Program-made: the position numbers and the translations under genes
The notes under the pieces: model-generated
Seen by the model: the letters and a program-made list of their open reading frames with translations, nothing else
What the model was told of the DNA's origin: nothing
The model's database searches: none
In this document: positions 44,546 through 54,828 of the stretch, piece by piece
Numbering within the stretch: position 1 is the stretch's first letter
Layout: each line of letters begins with the position of its first letter
Origin: Bremia lactucae
Taxonomy: Eukaryota; Oomycota; Peronosporomycetes; Peronosporales; Peronosporaceae
Direction of reading: 5' to 3'
DNA: 64,000 nucleotides
Assembly: GCF_004359215.1 (NCBI RefSeq)
Contig: NC_090621.1
Coordinates: forward strand, 3,479,740 to 3,543,739

Positions 44546-45398
44546 ATGAAGTCGGCGTGGAAGCAAGGAAGCGACGAAGAGGATACGTGGGTGCTAGCGC
44601 TCGAGAAAGAGCTAGAATTAACAGGTGTTTGCTAAAAAAAAGGGAAGACGCTTGATCGAGTAAGTTTTTAACGAAGTGTGAGCTAGAAATTACCAGTCCT
44701 TTGCATCAAAATGGAGGTGAGCAGACAGCCGCTTGGGCATGGCCATCCGTAGCTGCGACATTGCCACATGAAGTGCTTACCGTTATCATTAGCTTTTGCC
44801 AAGTCGGACGTGTCTGTAAGTCTTGGAGTCTCGCCAGTATCGCCGTTGCTCGTCGTCGCTTTTCGTCGCGACTGATGGACATTCTACGTCCTTTGAACAA
44901 TAACGCTCTTGATGTGTCCGATGACGTCGAAGCCGAGCTGTATGCTGCCTACGGGCATCCGTGCGTTGCATGACATAGGCAGTAGAATGAAACTATCGCC
45001 ATTGATCCTTGTGTGTGCGTTTCTATAGTTATTCGCTTACAAAAGCTTACGCTCACAAGGCGCGAACGCTTTTATTTAATCTAAAGGATTTGCGGAATGT
45101 CGATTTACGCAATCGATTGCTTTCCGGCGAGCTGTCATCGCACAGTCTCGTGCGTATGAGTGGACCCGATATGGCAAACCCTCAGCTGGCTCACCAGCGC
45201 AAGGAGTGGATTCGAAAACGCACGCACGAGGTTATGCGTGACGGCCACGAGGCAGATGGGTTCGAGTCCGATCTATTTGAATGTCGTAATTGCGGCAGTT
45301 CGCGCACACGCTATCGCCAGTGGCGACGGAAGGCCGTGGTGGACCGCACGCGAATCATCGTCATTTGCCTCCGATGTCCGTACCGATGGGAACTCTAA
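44546..45398 (+). CDS. F-box-like / TFIIS domain protein, three exons (240 aa)
   Basis: Proposed exons are 44546-44624, 44687-44960 and 45029-45398; both introns are GT-AG (62 and 68 bp) and one frame is kept. Residues 51-85 (LPHEVLTVIISFC, then VCKSW) look like a short F-box. Residues from about 97 match the TFIIS central domain (ARTLLFNLKDLRNVDLRNRL, SGELSSHSLVRMS). The end is a TFIIS zinc ribbon with C203, C206, C231, C234 and the final YRWEL. TFIIS reactivates backtracked RNA polymerase II through an Asp-Glu pair in the ribbon hairpin. Here the aligned positions read Val-Asp, so cleavage-stimulating activity is doubtful. The N-terminal TFIIS LW domain is absent. Exon 1 is the least certain part, because another acceptor could be used. 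Confidence 0.7.
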
Positions 45399-45491
45399 TT
45401 GAAAAAAAAAACTGTTACAATAATGCAATATTTGGTAAATAGTCGTGTACTAATTTGAAGGACCAAAGTTGGAATAGTGTTTTACGCTACA

Positions 45492-46409
45492 ATGATGGAG
45501 GTCTACGAAGACTTTTTCGTCACCGATTTGTTCGTGAATCGAGAGTGAGTTAGTTATACGCGGAAACAATCGGAAGTTTCGACTCGAGCGTTAATGGTTG
45601 TGAAGGTATGTGCCACAGGAGTTTGACTTTAACGTCGTAAAGCAGAAGCTGCTGTGCTCTCACGCCGCGTCTACCGACCACGACCTGACAGGCCAAGTCG
45701 TCTGGCCAGTCTCGGTTTTTCTGGCCTGGTATCTTGTAGCTCATCGCGATGAACTTGCAGAACGAAATGTCGTGGAGCTGGGAGCTGGAGCCGGATTAAG
45801 CGGCCTTGTTGCGTCTCAATTCGCGTGCGTTGTGCTTAAAACATGACGCCTTGGGCGTATCTCACTCGAAGCGATAATGTGACCAAATGTAGGGCCCATA
45901 CTGCTTTAACAGACGGCAACGACATCGTGCTGGAGTTACTCCGTGAAAATGTTGCATCATATGCGAACTCTAGCAAAGTACGGGCGTTGCCATTGCAATG
46001 GGGAGACCGCGCGAGTGTCGAGGCTTTTGAAATCGCGTTTCCATATCCCGTGGACATGCTCATTGGGGCCGACGTTGTGTGCTGGCCCATGCTCGTAAAT
46101 CCTATTTTGCAAACCATCAAGTACTTGCTACTGCGGTCGCGTGAGCCATTGACCACCAAATTCTGCTGCGGCTTCGTGTGTCGTGCACAGTCGACTGAAA
46201 GTCTGTTTTTTAAGGAAGCAGTAGCATTGGGCTTTCAATTCGAGCGTATTCGAGGCAACTCGTTCCTTCCTACCCCGCGACCAAACGACGTTATCTCAAA
46301 TCAGGAGCTGCAGTTGATTGTATTTACACTTGACTCGCGCGCTCCCAACTGGAATGAACCTGTTCAATTTGCCGACGCTGAGCTCGCGAATCTGCAGACT
46401 GCCTGCTAA
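45492..46409 (+). CDS. Methyltransf_16-type protein-lysine methyltransferase, three exons (262 aa)
   Basis: Exons are 45492-45544, 45606-45824 and 45893-46409, with GT-AG introns of 61 and 68 bp. The start has two adjacent ATGs; I take the first. The family pattern is clear: an N-terminal acidic/aromatic strand region, ASTDHDLTGQVVWP, SAM-binding motif I NVVELGAGAGLSG (residues 72-84), LTDGNDIVLELLRENV, and VDMLIGADVVCW, the post-motif with D-V-V-C in place of the common D-x-x-Y. It belongs to the METTL21/METTL22/FAM86-like group of seven-strand lysine methyltransferases; which substrate it modifies cannot be told. It lies 93 bp after the F-box/TFIIS gene, on the same strand. No lesion is seen. 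Confidence 0.8.
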
Positions 46410-46660
46410 TCGGAACTTTATCCTTTAAGGCTTATTGGTGCAAATACAATCAATTCAAATCTCAAGAACAACATATTTTTTGACGTTATGATGCAAAATA
46501 CATTCATAAAAGTCTTGAACTATTGATGAGACGTCTTCATTGTACGACCAAATTTAGAACATTTGACGCAATAAGTTGATTTGAGGTTGAATTACCTCCG
46601 CCAATCGTCACAGACACGATTGTGCGGTGCGCAAGTAGACGCCATACATAATTAGTTATT
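46410..46660. other. 3' flank of the methyltransferase gene
   Basis: AT-rich, with no frame or repeat recognised. Confidence 0.4.
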
Positions 46661-46912
46661 AGTATGCTAAAGCCAGTATTCGATAGAAGATCAATACGTA
46701 GGAACTTATTATGTTGTTACAGTTTTACTTTTTCTCTATTCTAAAGCCTTAGAATTTACTTTTAGTTGCTAGGACTTTATAGCTGCTTAAAACCTTCCTC
46801 TGCACGTCGTGTACGTGAATTAGTCGAGGCACCGAGGCACCCCACCTTCACTGTAATCAGTGGAGGTTAACTAGTATTGTTATCACTACTACCAAAGGGT
46901 GTTCCCATTACA
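46661..46912 (+). repeat. LTR 3' part, family D
   Basis: It ends TTCCCATTACA and is followed two bases later by the PBS-like TGGTCGCACTTCGTAGTCC (46915). The start is not clear. It shares a CTTCCTCTGCACGT...GTACGTGAA block with LTR family A. Confidence 0.5.
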
Positions 46913-46914
46913 CC

Positions 46915-48150
46915 TGGTCGCACTTCGTAGTCCGTTCCCCCCTACGCACGTTCCATCCAACAATGGCATGTTGAATGAAGAAGGAGGGAGCTTTTAAGCC
47001 CCTGAAGAAGGCTATCACGCAACGCGCGAAAGATTCACTCATTTGAGTGACCTTGAATGGAGAGCGATCGAACGCATGAGTTCGGTCGTAGTTGGGCCAG
47101 CCATGGCGCCATGTTGTTCTCTCTGAACACAGATGAACAACATCCGGCTATATCCGAGCTCATACAACATGAGCTTGGCGAGGCCCGAGCAAAAGTAGCC
47201 TTGAATCATTAGCAAGGCTCTCAACAGATGGAGGTTTTGAGAGAATAGGGTGCTCAACTGTTAGAACTGTTGAGACAGCAGCATTTATATAATGCTAGCG
47301 GGCCGACACATTCGCGTCGACCCGAAAGCTTAAAGATCGAAATCTCTGAGTTTAAGGCAGTCAAAGGCGACTCCCGTTGAAGATGGCTCGTCGAATTAGA
47401 CGACGCCATTGAAGCTCGCCGCATCAAGGATGAAGCGACGAAAGTGGAATATGGCATGTCCAACTTAGGCGGGCGTGCCAAATCATGGGCAAGCTTCACA
47501 GCCCTTTGGCTTTTGAGTTGTTTGATGTCTTTAAGACCCGGCTCAGGCAAACATTTGAGCCGCCACATGCGGAATTCAGGGCTCCAGCCGATCTCCTAAT
47601 TTTGAAGAAGGGCAAGCGAGACCTTCACGTTTATGCCCAGCATGCACAATACCTGGTCAGTTGTACCGTGATTCGTCCAATTAATGAAAATACAGATATT
47701 TACTAAAGGTCTTGCAGACGGTCCTGTTAAGACTCAACCTATTCCGGCTTTAATTAGAGTCGCTCGACCAAGCGATCTCTGTAGCGGGACAGGGGGGCTT
47801 CAGTCTTAAACATGCTTTCGTTCTTTCTGGGGCTAATCGTCCTCTGAGCGACAAGAAAACGGAGATCCAGAACTATGGACCTCTCCTATGTAGAGAGCGA
47901 AAACCTCGCTCTTCAAGGGGTCGTCAAAAAAAACGCTCGGGGTCAGTTGGGGCAGAGCGCCCTACTGATCAGCGTCAAAAAAAGAAGTTGCAGGCCTTTT
48001 CGAAAGTGCTCCTCACACATAAACATTGTGTGTAACTGCTCCAAGTGATGAGGTTAGTTTCATCACCCCAAAAAATGTAGTGGCAAATAATTGCCACGAA
48101 AGTCCCTAGTCGATTTCGGAGCGTCGAACAATTTCATTCAGCTTCTGCAT
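46915..48150 (+). pseudogene. Ty3 gag-protease remnant, family D
   Basis: Plus-strand pieces in several frames give a gag core (VELDDAIEARRIKDEATKVE, GMSNLGGRAKSWASF, then FKTRLRQTFEPPHAEFRAPA at 47485-47706) and, near 48105-48140, PLVDFGASNNFIQL, a retropepsin site with D-F-G instead of D-S-G. It contains many stops. No RT follows; the sequence switches at about 48150. Confidence 0.6.
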
Positions 48151-48310
48151 TTGGCATCCGCTTATTCTTTTTGTTTGTATTGGCTATAAATCATTGTGTC
48201 ACGCACCTGTCGTAAGACAATAAATCGCGTCGCGAAAACTCGTTAACATGCTTTTAACAGCATCAGGGCTAAGAGCTAACGTTCCCCAACCCAGTCCGAA
48301 ACCACAAAAA
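48150..48310 (-). repeat. Fragment of family B integrase
   Basis: It aligns with 56345-56500 of C4 (TCTTTTTGTT, TAAATCGCGTCGCGA, AACAGxATCAGGGCT blocks). It is a small piece of a family-B element wedged between families D and F. Confidence 0.5.
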
Positions 48311-51300
48311 AACTTTGATGCGCTGTCAATTTAGACGTACGACGGTTCGAACGGCATCATCACTTCTTCTGGGAGTCCAAAGGCAGGACGTCACTATGCG
48401 CCCACCTTGGCGTCTTCCACGTTGAGGCTTCAGACGATCAGCTCGGGGAGCGCGTAAGGCCGAGCGAAATTCGCGGTTGTGGGCGTTTGGGGAATCAAAA
48501 AGAGCGTTTCTCAACGAACTGGCTGAAGATCGTGCGCACGCATTTTTCGTATTACGTCGGACATCTCCGCCCGTAATACAGTACGAAACTTTTTCGGGTG
48601 CGAATCAAACCGGAACTGTCCAAAGCATCCGCAGACATTGATGGGCTCGGGTCAGACGTTTGACTTCATCCTTCAAGAAAGATTTATCGCGATCCTACAA
48701 GGCAGCTGGATCGTGAATGTATTGCCTTTGCAGTGCAATACACGAAGTTGGCCAATATACTTGGGCAGTAATTTATTGCTGCCAATTTCATCGCTACATG
48801 ATTAGGTAGATTAATCGTAGACTGGAGGACTAGATCGTTAACTTTCAAGAGAAGTACTTTTGCTCCTCCATTTTATCAGCGTGTCGTTTCTGTCGGTCCA
48901 CCGCACCAGCGATGAAACCTTCACGAAGCGGCGCACTGCTCCTCGAGCCAGCAGGAATTGTTTTACCGATTCATTTCTATTTTTTTGCTTTAGTAGGCCC
49001 GGTGCGCACTGCGGAGATATCGTTATCGGATTCAGTGAGAGCATCATTGCTCTTAGTATAACTACCATTTCGGCACTGAATATACCATCATCGCTATCAT
49101 CGAGGCCAGCACTAGCCTCTTTGCTATTCTTCTTTAATGTTTATTGGATCAATATCGGCATCTATCCAATTGACTCTGTGAGTCATTGTGTTCGTAACAA
49201 GAGCCAGATCGGTCTTTGCTCGAGCAAGCCTCTCTCCCTTGAATTTGAGATATACTCTAACCAGGCACGTTTGCGCTATTGGTGTAAGCCATTCACGAAG
49301 AACGGTGTACGCTTTGTTGATGTGTGCTCCGAATTTTTGATGTCAAATTCTGCCATCAGCAAGAACTCACTCCAGCTCGCTAACGAGGGGACGTTAACTC
49401 CAAGAATTACCTCCAAGACACGATTTACACATTCTGTCAAACCATTTCTTTCAGGTTGGTCAGAAGTTAAAATTTCAACAATGTTCCAAGTGATTGCCAA
49501 AACTCGGGGTCACGATCCGATACCAATTCACCGGGCAACCCGTGGAGATGTAACATCGTGACGACAAAGACACGATCACAGTTGATGGCTGTGATTGAAC
49601 ATCTTGCTAATCAAACACGTGAGTGAAAATAATCATTCTTGTAAGCGACTCAAGGAAACTTGAAGACAAAGTCTATTGGTACGGACTGCCAACTGGCAGC
49701 CGTATCAATAGACTTTGTCTTGGGCCAGAATAAGCAGAGGTTGTAACGGAGCACGAAGATGAAAAACCAGACTTTCGTTATCAAATCTCGCACGTATGTA
49801 CTTGCAAACGAATTCATACTGGCGAAGCCAGTAGAAGTCGCGACATACTGTGATGTATGTCTTATCTCGTTCGCAATGTTCACTTGTTGGTACTCATACA
49901 TGATGCGTAATCGCTAAATCATTATGAGTGGGGATAAGGATACGAGGTATGACGCCAGCAATGGATGTAGAATACAGTTGACCATTGCGTGTTGTGTATC
50001 GATCCGATAAAGATCGAACAATGACGACACCCTTTAAAGATTAGATGGAGAATTCCTGAATTTGTCTTTTCCATTGGCTCTTCTGAAGTCGTCAAGTGGT
50101 GTTGACATCGGAACACTTGAAATGAGTGTTACAACATAATAATTATCCACACTACTGTTTAGCGAAAACGGCTCAAAATGAGGCCGGCTCAAAAGAGCAT
50201 ATGCGAAGACATTACGTCGTCCTGTTGTATATTCCACAAGGAAATTATACTCCGCGAAGAAAGACAACCACCCCGCCATTCTTTGCGAGAAATCTGGACT
50301 GTTTACAGCCATGCGTAAAGACGATTGGTTTGTATAAACAGTGAACGGTCTATCTCCCAAGGGATAGACGCTAAACTTAGCCAGTGCACATTTATTGGCA
50401 AGGTATTTGTCTTGTCATGCACTGGGTATTGCGTTCGGCTGACTGAAGCTGACGCAATTGATAGCAGTCGACGCGCTCTGCGCCGTCTGTGTCATAAAGC
50501 CAAAACGCACAGCCAATTGCATAATTGCTGGCGTCATAGGTCACATGCAATGGTCTGTCTTGGTCCTCAACCGTTGGAAGAGGCGATTGCATCAAGCTTT
50601 GCTTGTACCCCTCAAAGGAACGCTGGCAATCAGCGTTCCATGACCAATTTACATTTTTCTTTAATCAAAAGGAGAGATGAACTGTCATTTCGGCATAATT
50701 GCGGGGGTACTTGTATAAGTACGCCGCTAAGCCGAGAGACTTTCAAAGTCCCTTTACATCGACTGGCTCAGGCCAGTCGGTATCGCCTTTATCTTTTTTA
50801 GGTTCGGGGCGTACACCGTATTTACTAACGATGCACGCAAGAAGTGTTTATTCGCTTGCAACGAATATAGACCCCTTAAGTATTGCATAGAGCTTATGCT
50901 TACGCAAAATTGTAAGAGCGTTTTGGACTTGGGTGCTTATACTTTATCGTTCAACTTTCTTTTCATGGTCGAAATCTAACCTCGCAGTTTGATGGATTGT
51001 AGCACTGATGTTTTGTGCAGTCGTACTATCGACCGAACCGCAAGTGAGGCCATCGCACTCATTCGTAGAACATCCACACGCTTGTGAACGCTTCTAAGCG
51101 TTCGTCGGATGGCCATCTGATGAATGAGAGGCAGACATCGTCACGGCTTGATGCTGCCAGTTTATGTATGACTTGTATTTCTTAAGCCATGGTAATCTAA
51201 TTTGACATCTAATGTCATCCAAATCTCATACGATGGTCGTACTATTTACCCTTTAACGTGCATTGGATAGCAACTACACGTTTCTTTACTGTTACAGATG

Positions 51301-51940
51301 CGCCTGTTGCTAGGCGCACTGTCGTCCTCATTATAGGTGTAACACACAACGAACTCGAGCCTACGATCTTGTAGCGAATGGCGTCAAAAAATTTTTTTTA
51401 ACGCCAAACAATCGACTAGGGACTTAGTGGCAATCCGCCACTTACCACTTGGCTTGAATGGTGATTAGGTTAACCTTATTACCAGGAAAATTAATTCAAA
51501 ATATTTCTGTTAGGAGCAACTTCGTCAAGACTCCTCATTTTTTCTGGACATTGCTGGATCAGTAGGGCAACCCACACCTACTGACCCCGCGACCATTTTG
51601 ACGATTCGTCTGGCCGTGTTTCCCTGAGCCGGGTCTCGAAGAACTTCTACGACCCAAATATATACGGATTGTGAAGCTTGAGCTATCAGGGCCAAGATGT
51701 GACGTCCGGCAAAGTTGGACATGCCAGACTTCACTTTCGTCGCATCGTTATTGATGCGCCGAGCTTTGATGGCATCATTTACGGCGACAAAATATCCTAA
51801 CAAGGCGTCGAGTTCATGTTGTATGCACTCGAATATAACCGCATGTTGATCGTTCGTTTGTATGGCGAACAACAAAGCGCCAACGACTGACACACCTATG
51901 GTCGAGGTCATACCTTCGACCGCTTCCATTCGAAGTCACT
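48311..51940 (-). mobile_element. Decayed Ty3/Gypsy element, family F
   Basis: On the minus strand from right to left: gag (51929-51525, DAIKARRINNDATKVKSGMS), a protease trace near 51340-51290 (TVRLATGASVTVKK), RNase H (50595-50392 VTYDASNYAIGCA; 50360-50034 GDRPFTVYTNQSSLR, AGWLSFFAEYNFLVEYTTGR), integrase (near 49660 WQSVPIDFVF; 49500-49276 DQPERNGLTECVNRVLEVIL, HTSTKRTPFFVNG) and an integrase tail near 48850-48700. RT between 51290 and 50600 is too broken to follow. No LTRs are found. Confidence 0.65.
49663..49721. repeat. 59-bp near-perfect inverted repeat
   Basis: AAGACAAAGTCTATTG pairs with CAATAGACTTTGTCTT, and the stem continues through TACGG/CCGTA and CTGCC/GGCAG with one mismatch and one bulge. 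The loop is about 4 bases. It lies in the integrase region of family F. Confidence 0.7.
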
Positions 51941-52099
51941 AAAGTGAATGAACCTCTCATGCGTAGCGTAAAAATTCTTCTTGAGGGGGCAGTGTTTTCA
52001 ATACAGCCACTCACTTGCGTCCGCTTGTACCATTCAAGTGGCGAGACAGCAAGAGTGTGACATGGCGTTACATGCAAATCGAACATTCTCAATTTACCG
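51941..52099. other. Unassigned, between family F and the Copia remnant
   Basis: No clear frame or repeat. Confidence 0.3.
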
Positions 52100-52461
52100 A
52101 TACTGATAGCTTTCAAACACGTCAAGGTTCAACGAAAGTAACAAGTATGGGCAAAAATCGACGGTCGCTATAAAGCACGAATGGTAGTGCTAGGATTTCT
52201 AACAGCTATATGTCGTAAACTTTATTAAAAAAAAGTATACAACTGTGGCCAGTATGGACCCGATCAGGATGCTCGCATCAACTTTTGATGGATATGTCAT
52301 CGACCAGCTTAACATCGGTCGGACAAAACACGTGGACATACGTCGCCATGTATCGGCGAAAGCGTTCTGACTGGCGACATGCAGGTCGTGTACAAAGAGA
52401 CGGAACATCAACTTGTGATATCCTTACAAAGGCGCTCGGCACTAAGCGACTACAGCACCTT
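52100..52461 (+). pseudogene. Ty1/Copia RT and RNase H remnant
   Basis: Near 52150-52195 a broken frame reads KIDGRYKARMVVLGF, the Copia RT start block. After a deletion, pieces in different frames read GRTKHVDIRRHVSAKAF, TGDMQVVYKETEHQL and CDILTKALGTKRLQHL, the conserved end of Copia RNase H. The final stop TGA overlaps the start of the LTR at 52462. Confidence 0.65.
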
Positions 52462-52823
52462 TGAAACGGGGCACTATGACTTGTACTGTTTCATTACAAG
52501 TCCACTTCGCACTGCTTCAGTTGCGAGTGGTGCCCTACGTTATTTCACGTACACTAGTACGTGCAGAGGAAGACTTCTCTTTAAGGTAATTAGCTTAAAG
52601 AGGGTAAAAAGAAAACTGTATTAGTATAATTAAGTGTCTCTTTTCTATCTTTGTAAATGCTAACTTAATTATAATCTAATACTAAACGTGTAATTGAATT
52701 CTTATCTCTACCTTATCGGTCACTCTCTCTTTGATTACTTCTGCAGCTGATTAGTCTGCGGAATAAATAGATATAATAATCTATACCTATTTTTGGATAA
52801 GAATTCTGAATATTACTATATAA
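52462..52823 (+). repeat. LTR, family A (3' LTR of the Copia remnant), truncated
   Basis: It begins TGAAACGGGGCACTA and matches the reverse complement of 1108-1572 until it is cut at 52823, so it fixes the orientation of family A. Confidence 0.65.
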
Positions 52824-52829
52824 ATGAGT

Positions 52830-52936
52830 ACAGTCAGAGTGGCTGCATCTCAAGTGTAGGTCAGATGTTAACAGTCTAGGTGGCTGTGTCTCAAGTGTGA
52901 CTCAGATGTAAAGACTCGAAGTGATTGCGACCCTGC
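52830..52936. repeat. Tandem repeat, 41-bp unit, about 2.6 copies
   Basis: Units at 52830-52870 and 52871-52911 share ACAGTC, GGTGGCTG or GAGTGGCTG, TCTCAAGTGT and TCAGATGT; a third, shorter and more diverged unit follows to 52936. It lies exactly at the broken end of the family-C LTR. Confidence 0.65.
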
Positions 52937-53412
52937 TTCTCTTGCGTGCAGTGAGGCAGTTCTGGTGGGCGCGTTAGCGACCTCGCCCAACACACTAAGA
53001 ACTCTGATTAAGTGTCGTCACGGGAGCGGTAATCCGTTTCCTCGTGCGCGCTTACCAAGTAGGAAGTAGTTTTCAGACTGATTTATATTTAATAGAATTA
53101 AATACAAACCTATTTTTACCAATTAAAATGTTATCTCTATAGATATCATTTAATATGTATTGCGAGCGTATCTTTATAGATACATCGTGTAACGGATGAC
53201 GCTAGCCGCCATCTCGGATGACGCTGGGCGTCATCCGTCCTAATGTGACTGCACCCATACGTATCACATCCACAAGGGTTGGTCACAAATGTGCACCACA
53301 CCCGAGTGTTGGGTCTAATTACTGTTATTTAGTAATTGACCATCCCCTTAAGTACACCTAATGTACTTAACGGGGACTGTGTAACATTCGGAATTTTTAG
53401 CTCGTTACACAA

Positions 53413-53931
53413 CCAGCAATCCCACTTGACACTGACAAATGACTCTTCGTTATCTCACCGATCTTCTTAAATGATCTTGAAACAAAGTTCCTGGCTGCGT
53501 CCCCAGACTGAAGCATTGTAACAGCTCTCAATCTCGATGTCTCTTTGCAATTACACATCTTATGTAGATCCGAAGTGTAGTCCACCTTTAAAAGATCATC
53601 CATACAACAACTGGTGGGCATCATAAAATCCATGTCTTGACTCAGCACTTCCTCTCTACTTGATTCTCTAGCATGACTTATGTTCTGCTGTGAAAACTTG
53701 TCCAACTTTCTGGAATTCATCTTGAGCTTCAGCTCCTCTCTGGCCTCGGGTGAAGATACAACTGCAAAGTGAAGTTCATCACCGCTCCAACTGAGCAACC
53801 TGTTGCTCAGGAGGATTGCCCAAGAGCTTGGCCAATGCTTGTTCAACAAGTCCCTGCGCCATAAGCCCTCCCACCTCCCGATGATGTTCGGAGAGGTGGA
53901 GGAAATGAGCCCAATCGATATTGAAGTCCAT
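53413..53931 (-). pseudogene. E3 interior: gag N-terminus followed by a foreign-looking frame
   Basis: The ATG at 53931 starts a family-C gag (DFNIDWAHFLHLSEHHREV) that stops at 53779. From there a different frame is open for about 126 codons to the LTR. It reads as a plausible protein, charged and Ser-rich with Cys pairs (PTSCCMDD, HKMCNCKETS), but resembles no retroelement domain I know and none of the other gag copies. It could be captured host sequence. Confidence 0.45.
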
Positions 53932-53987
53932 CCTCACGTACACACGCAGAGATGCGGGTCGTGGGAAGGATTTCAAGTGCTACCAAA

Positions 53988-54410
53988 TGCAGGCGGGCAC
54001 GTCGTTATGCGGCCTTGCTCTACTTAGACACACACCCTAGCACAGCGAGAAAGCGGTTATACTAGCTTCTCTTTCGTGAAGTGAGCTAGTTGCGGTGGGT
54101 GCGTTAGCGCCCACACCCAACACACTAAGTACTTTGGTAAAGCGGCGTCACAGGAGCGGTTATCTAGATCCTCGTGCGATATTACCAAGTAGGAAGTCGT
54201 TTTCATATAGATTTAATCGTATTAAAAATAAATACTGATTTTGACCAATCATAAACGTCATCTCTGTAGATAACACTAATATGCATTACGAGCGCATCTC
54301 GCTAGATACCTCGCGAGACGGATGACGCTAGGCATCATCCCTTCTAATGTGAATGCACCTATGTGCATCACATACACAAGGGTGAATCACAAAGTGAACC
54401 ACACCCAAGT
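53988..54410 (-). repeat. LTR, family C (5' LTR of E3), cut by C4
   Basis: Its plus-strand start is TGCAGGCGGGCACGTCG. It is interrupted at ACACCCAAGT, exactly the same point at which family B interrupts the LTR at 28211/28212. Confidence 0.7.
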
Positions 54411-54785
54411 TGTAGCGGAGCTACCTCATTCCTAAAGTCAGAGGAAGACTTTCAGACTCAGAGAATTGCTTTTTATCTATTGAACTAATGGGTTTAACAA
54501 TTCAGGGAGTCGTACACGCTATAAAAGCTTAAGTAATCATAGTTCAAGGGATTCAGGGGTTCGTAGAACTAAGTGGCAACTAGTGCCTAAGAGGATATAC
54601 CGTAGAAAGGCTTCTATCTCTTACAGATCAATGCGCAAGTCTTAGGAAGGCACTTAACGCCATAAGATCAAAAGGGAACTGAACTTTATTTAATTATTTT
54701 AATATAAAAACCTTACCCTAGCTTATATAAAATAGACTTTGGCCGCCAGATTTATATCTGGCGGCGACCATATTTGTTACCCATT
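54411..54785 (-). repeat. 3' LTR of C4, truncated
   Basis: It runs from TGTAGCGGAG on the plus strand to about the GTTACCCAT block. About 170 bp (LTR start, polypurine tract, spacer) are deleted, joining the LTR directly to the antisense frame leader. Confidence 0.7.
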
Positions 54786-54828
54786 CTAAACAGCTAACCG
54801 TTTGGTTGTGTTTTCATTCCTTTGTCTA

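Larger units (their letters stand above)
52936..54410 (-). mobile_element. Short family C element E3 (two LTRs, 578-bp interior)
   Basis: Two family-C LTRs in the same orientation (52936-53409 and 53988-54410) enclose only 578 bp. The right LTR has the PBS-like TGGTAGCACTTGAAATCC (53967-53984). Neither LTR is complete: the left is cut by the tandem repeat and the right by C4. The interior lacks protease, RT and integrase, so it looks non-autonomous. Confidence 0.6.

Noticed and set aside
44701..44973. Separate short gene starting at 44701
   Set aside because: Its first codon is TTG. A GT-AG intron joins it to the TFIIS exon at 45029 and another joins it to an ATG exon at 44546, in one continuous frame.
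45610..45846. Separate short gene before the methyltransferase
   Set aside because: It starts with GTG and contains motif I of the same methyltransferase; introns on both sides restore a single 262-residue protein.
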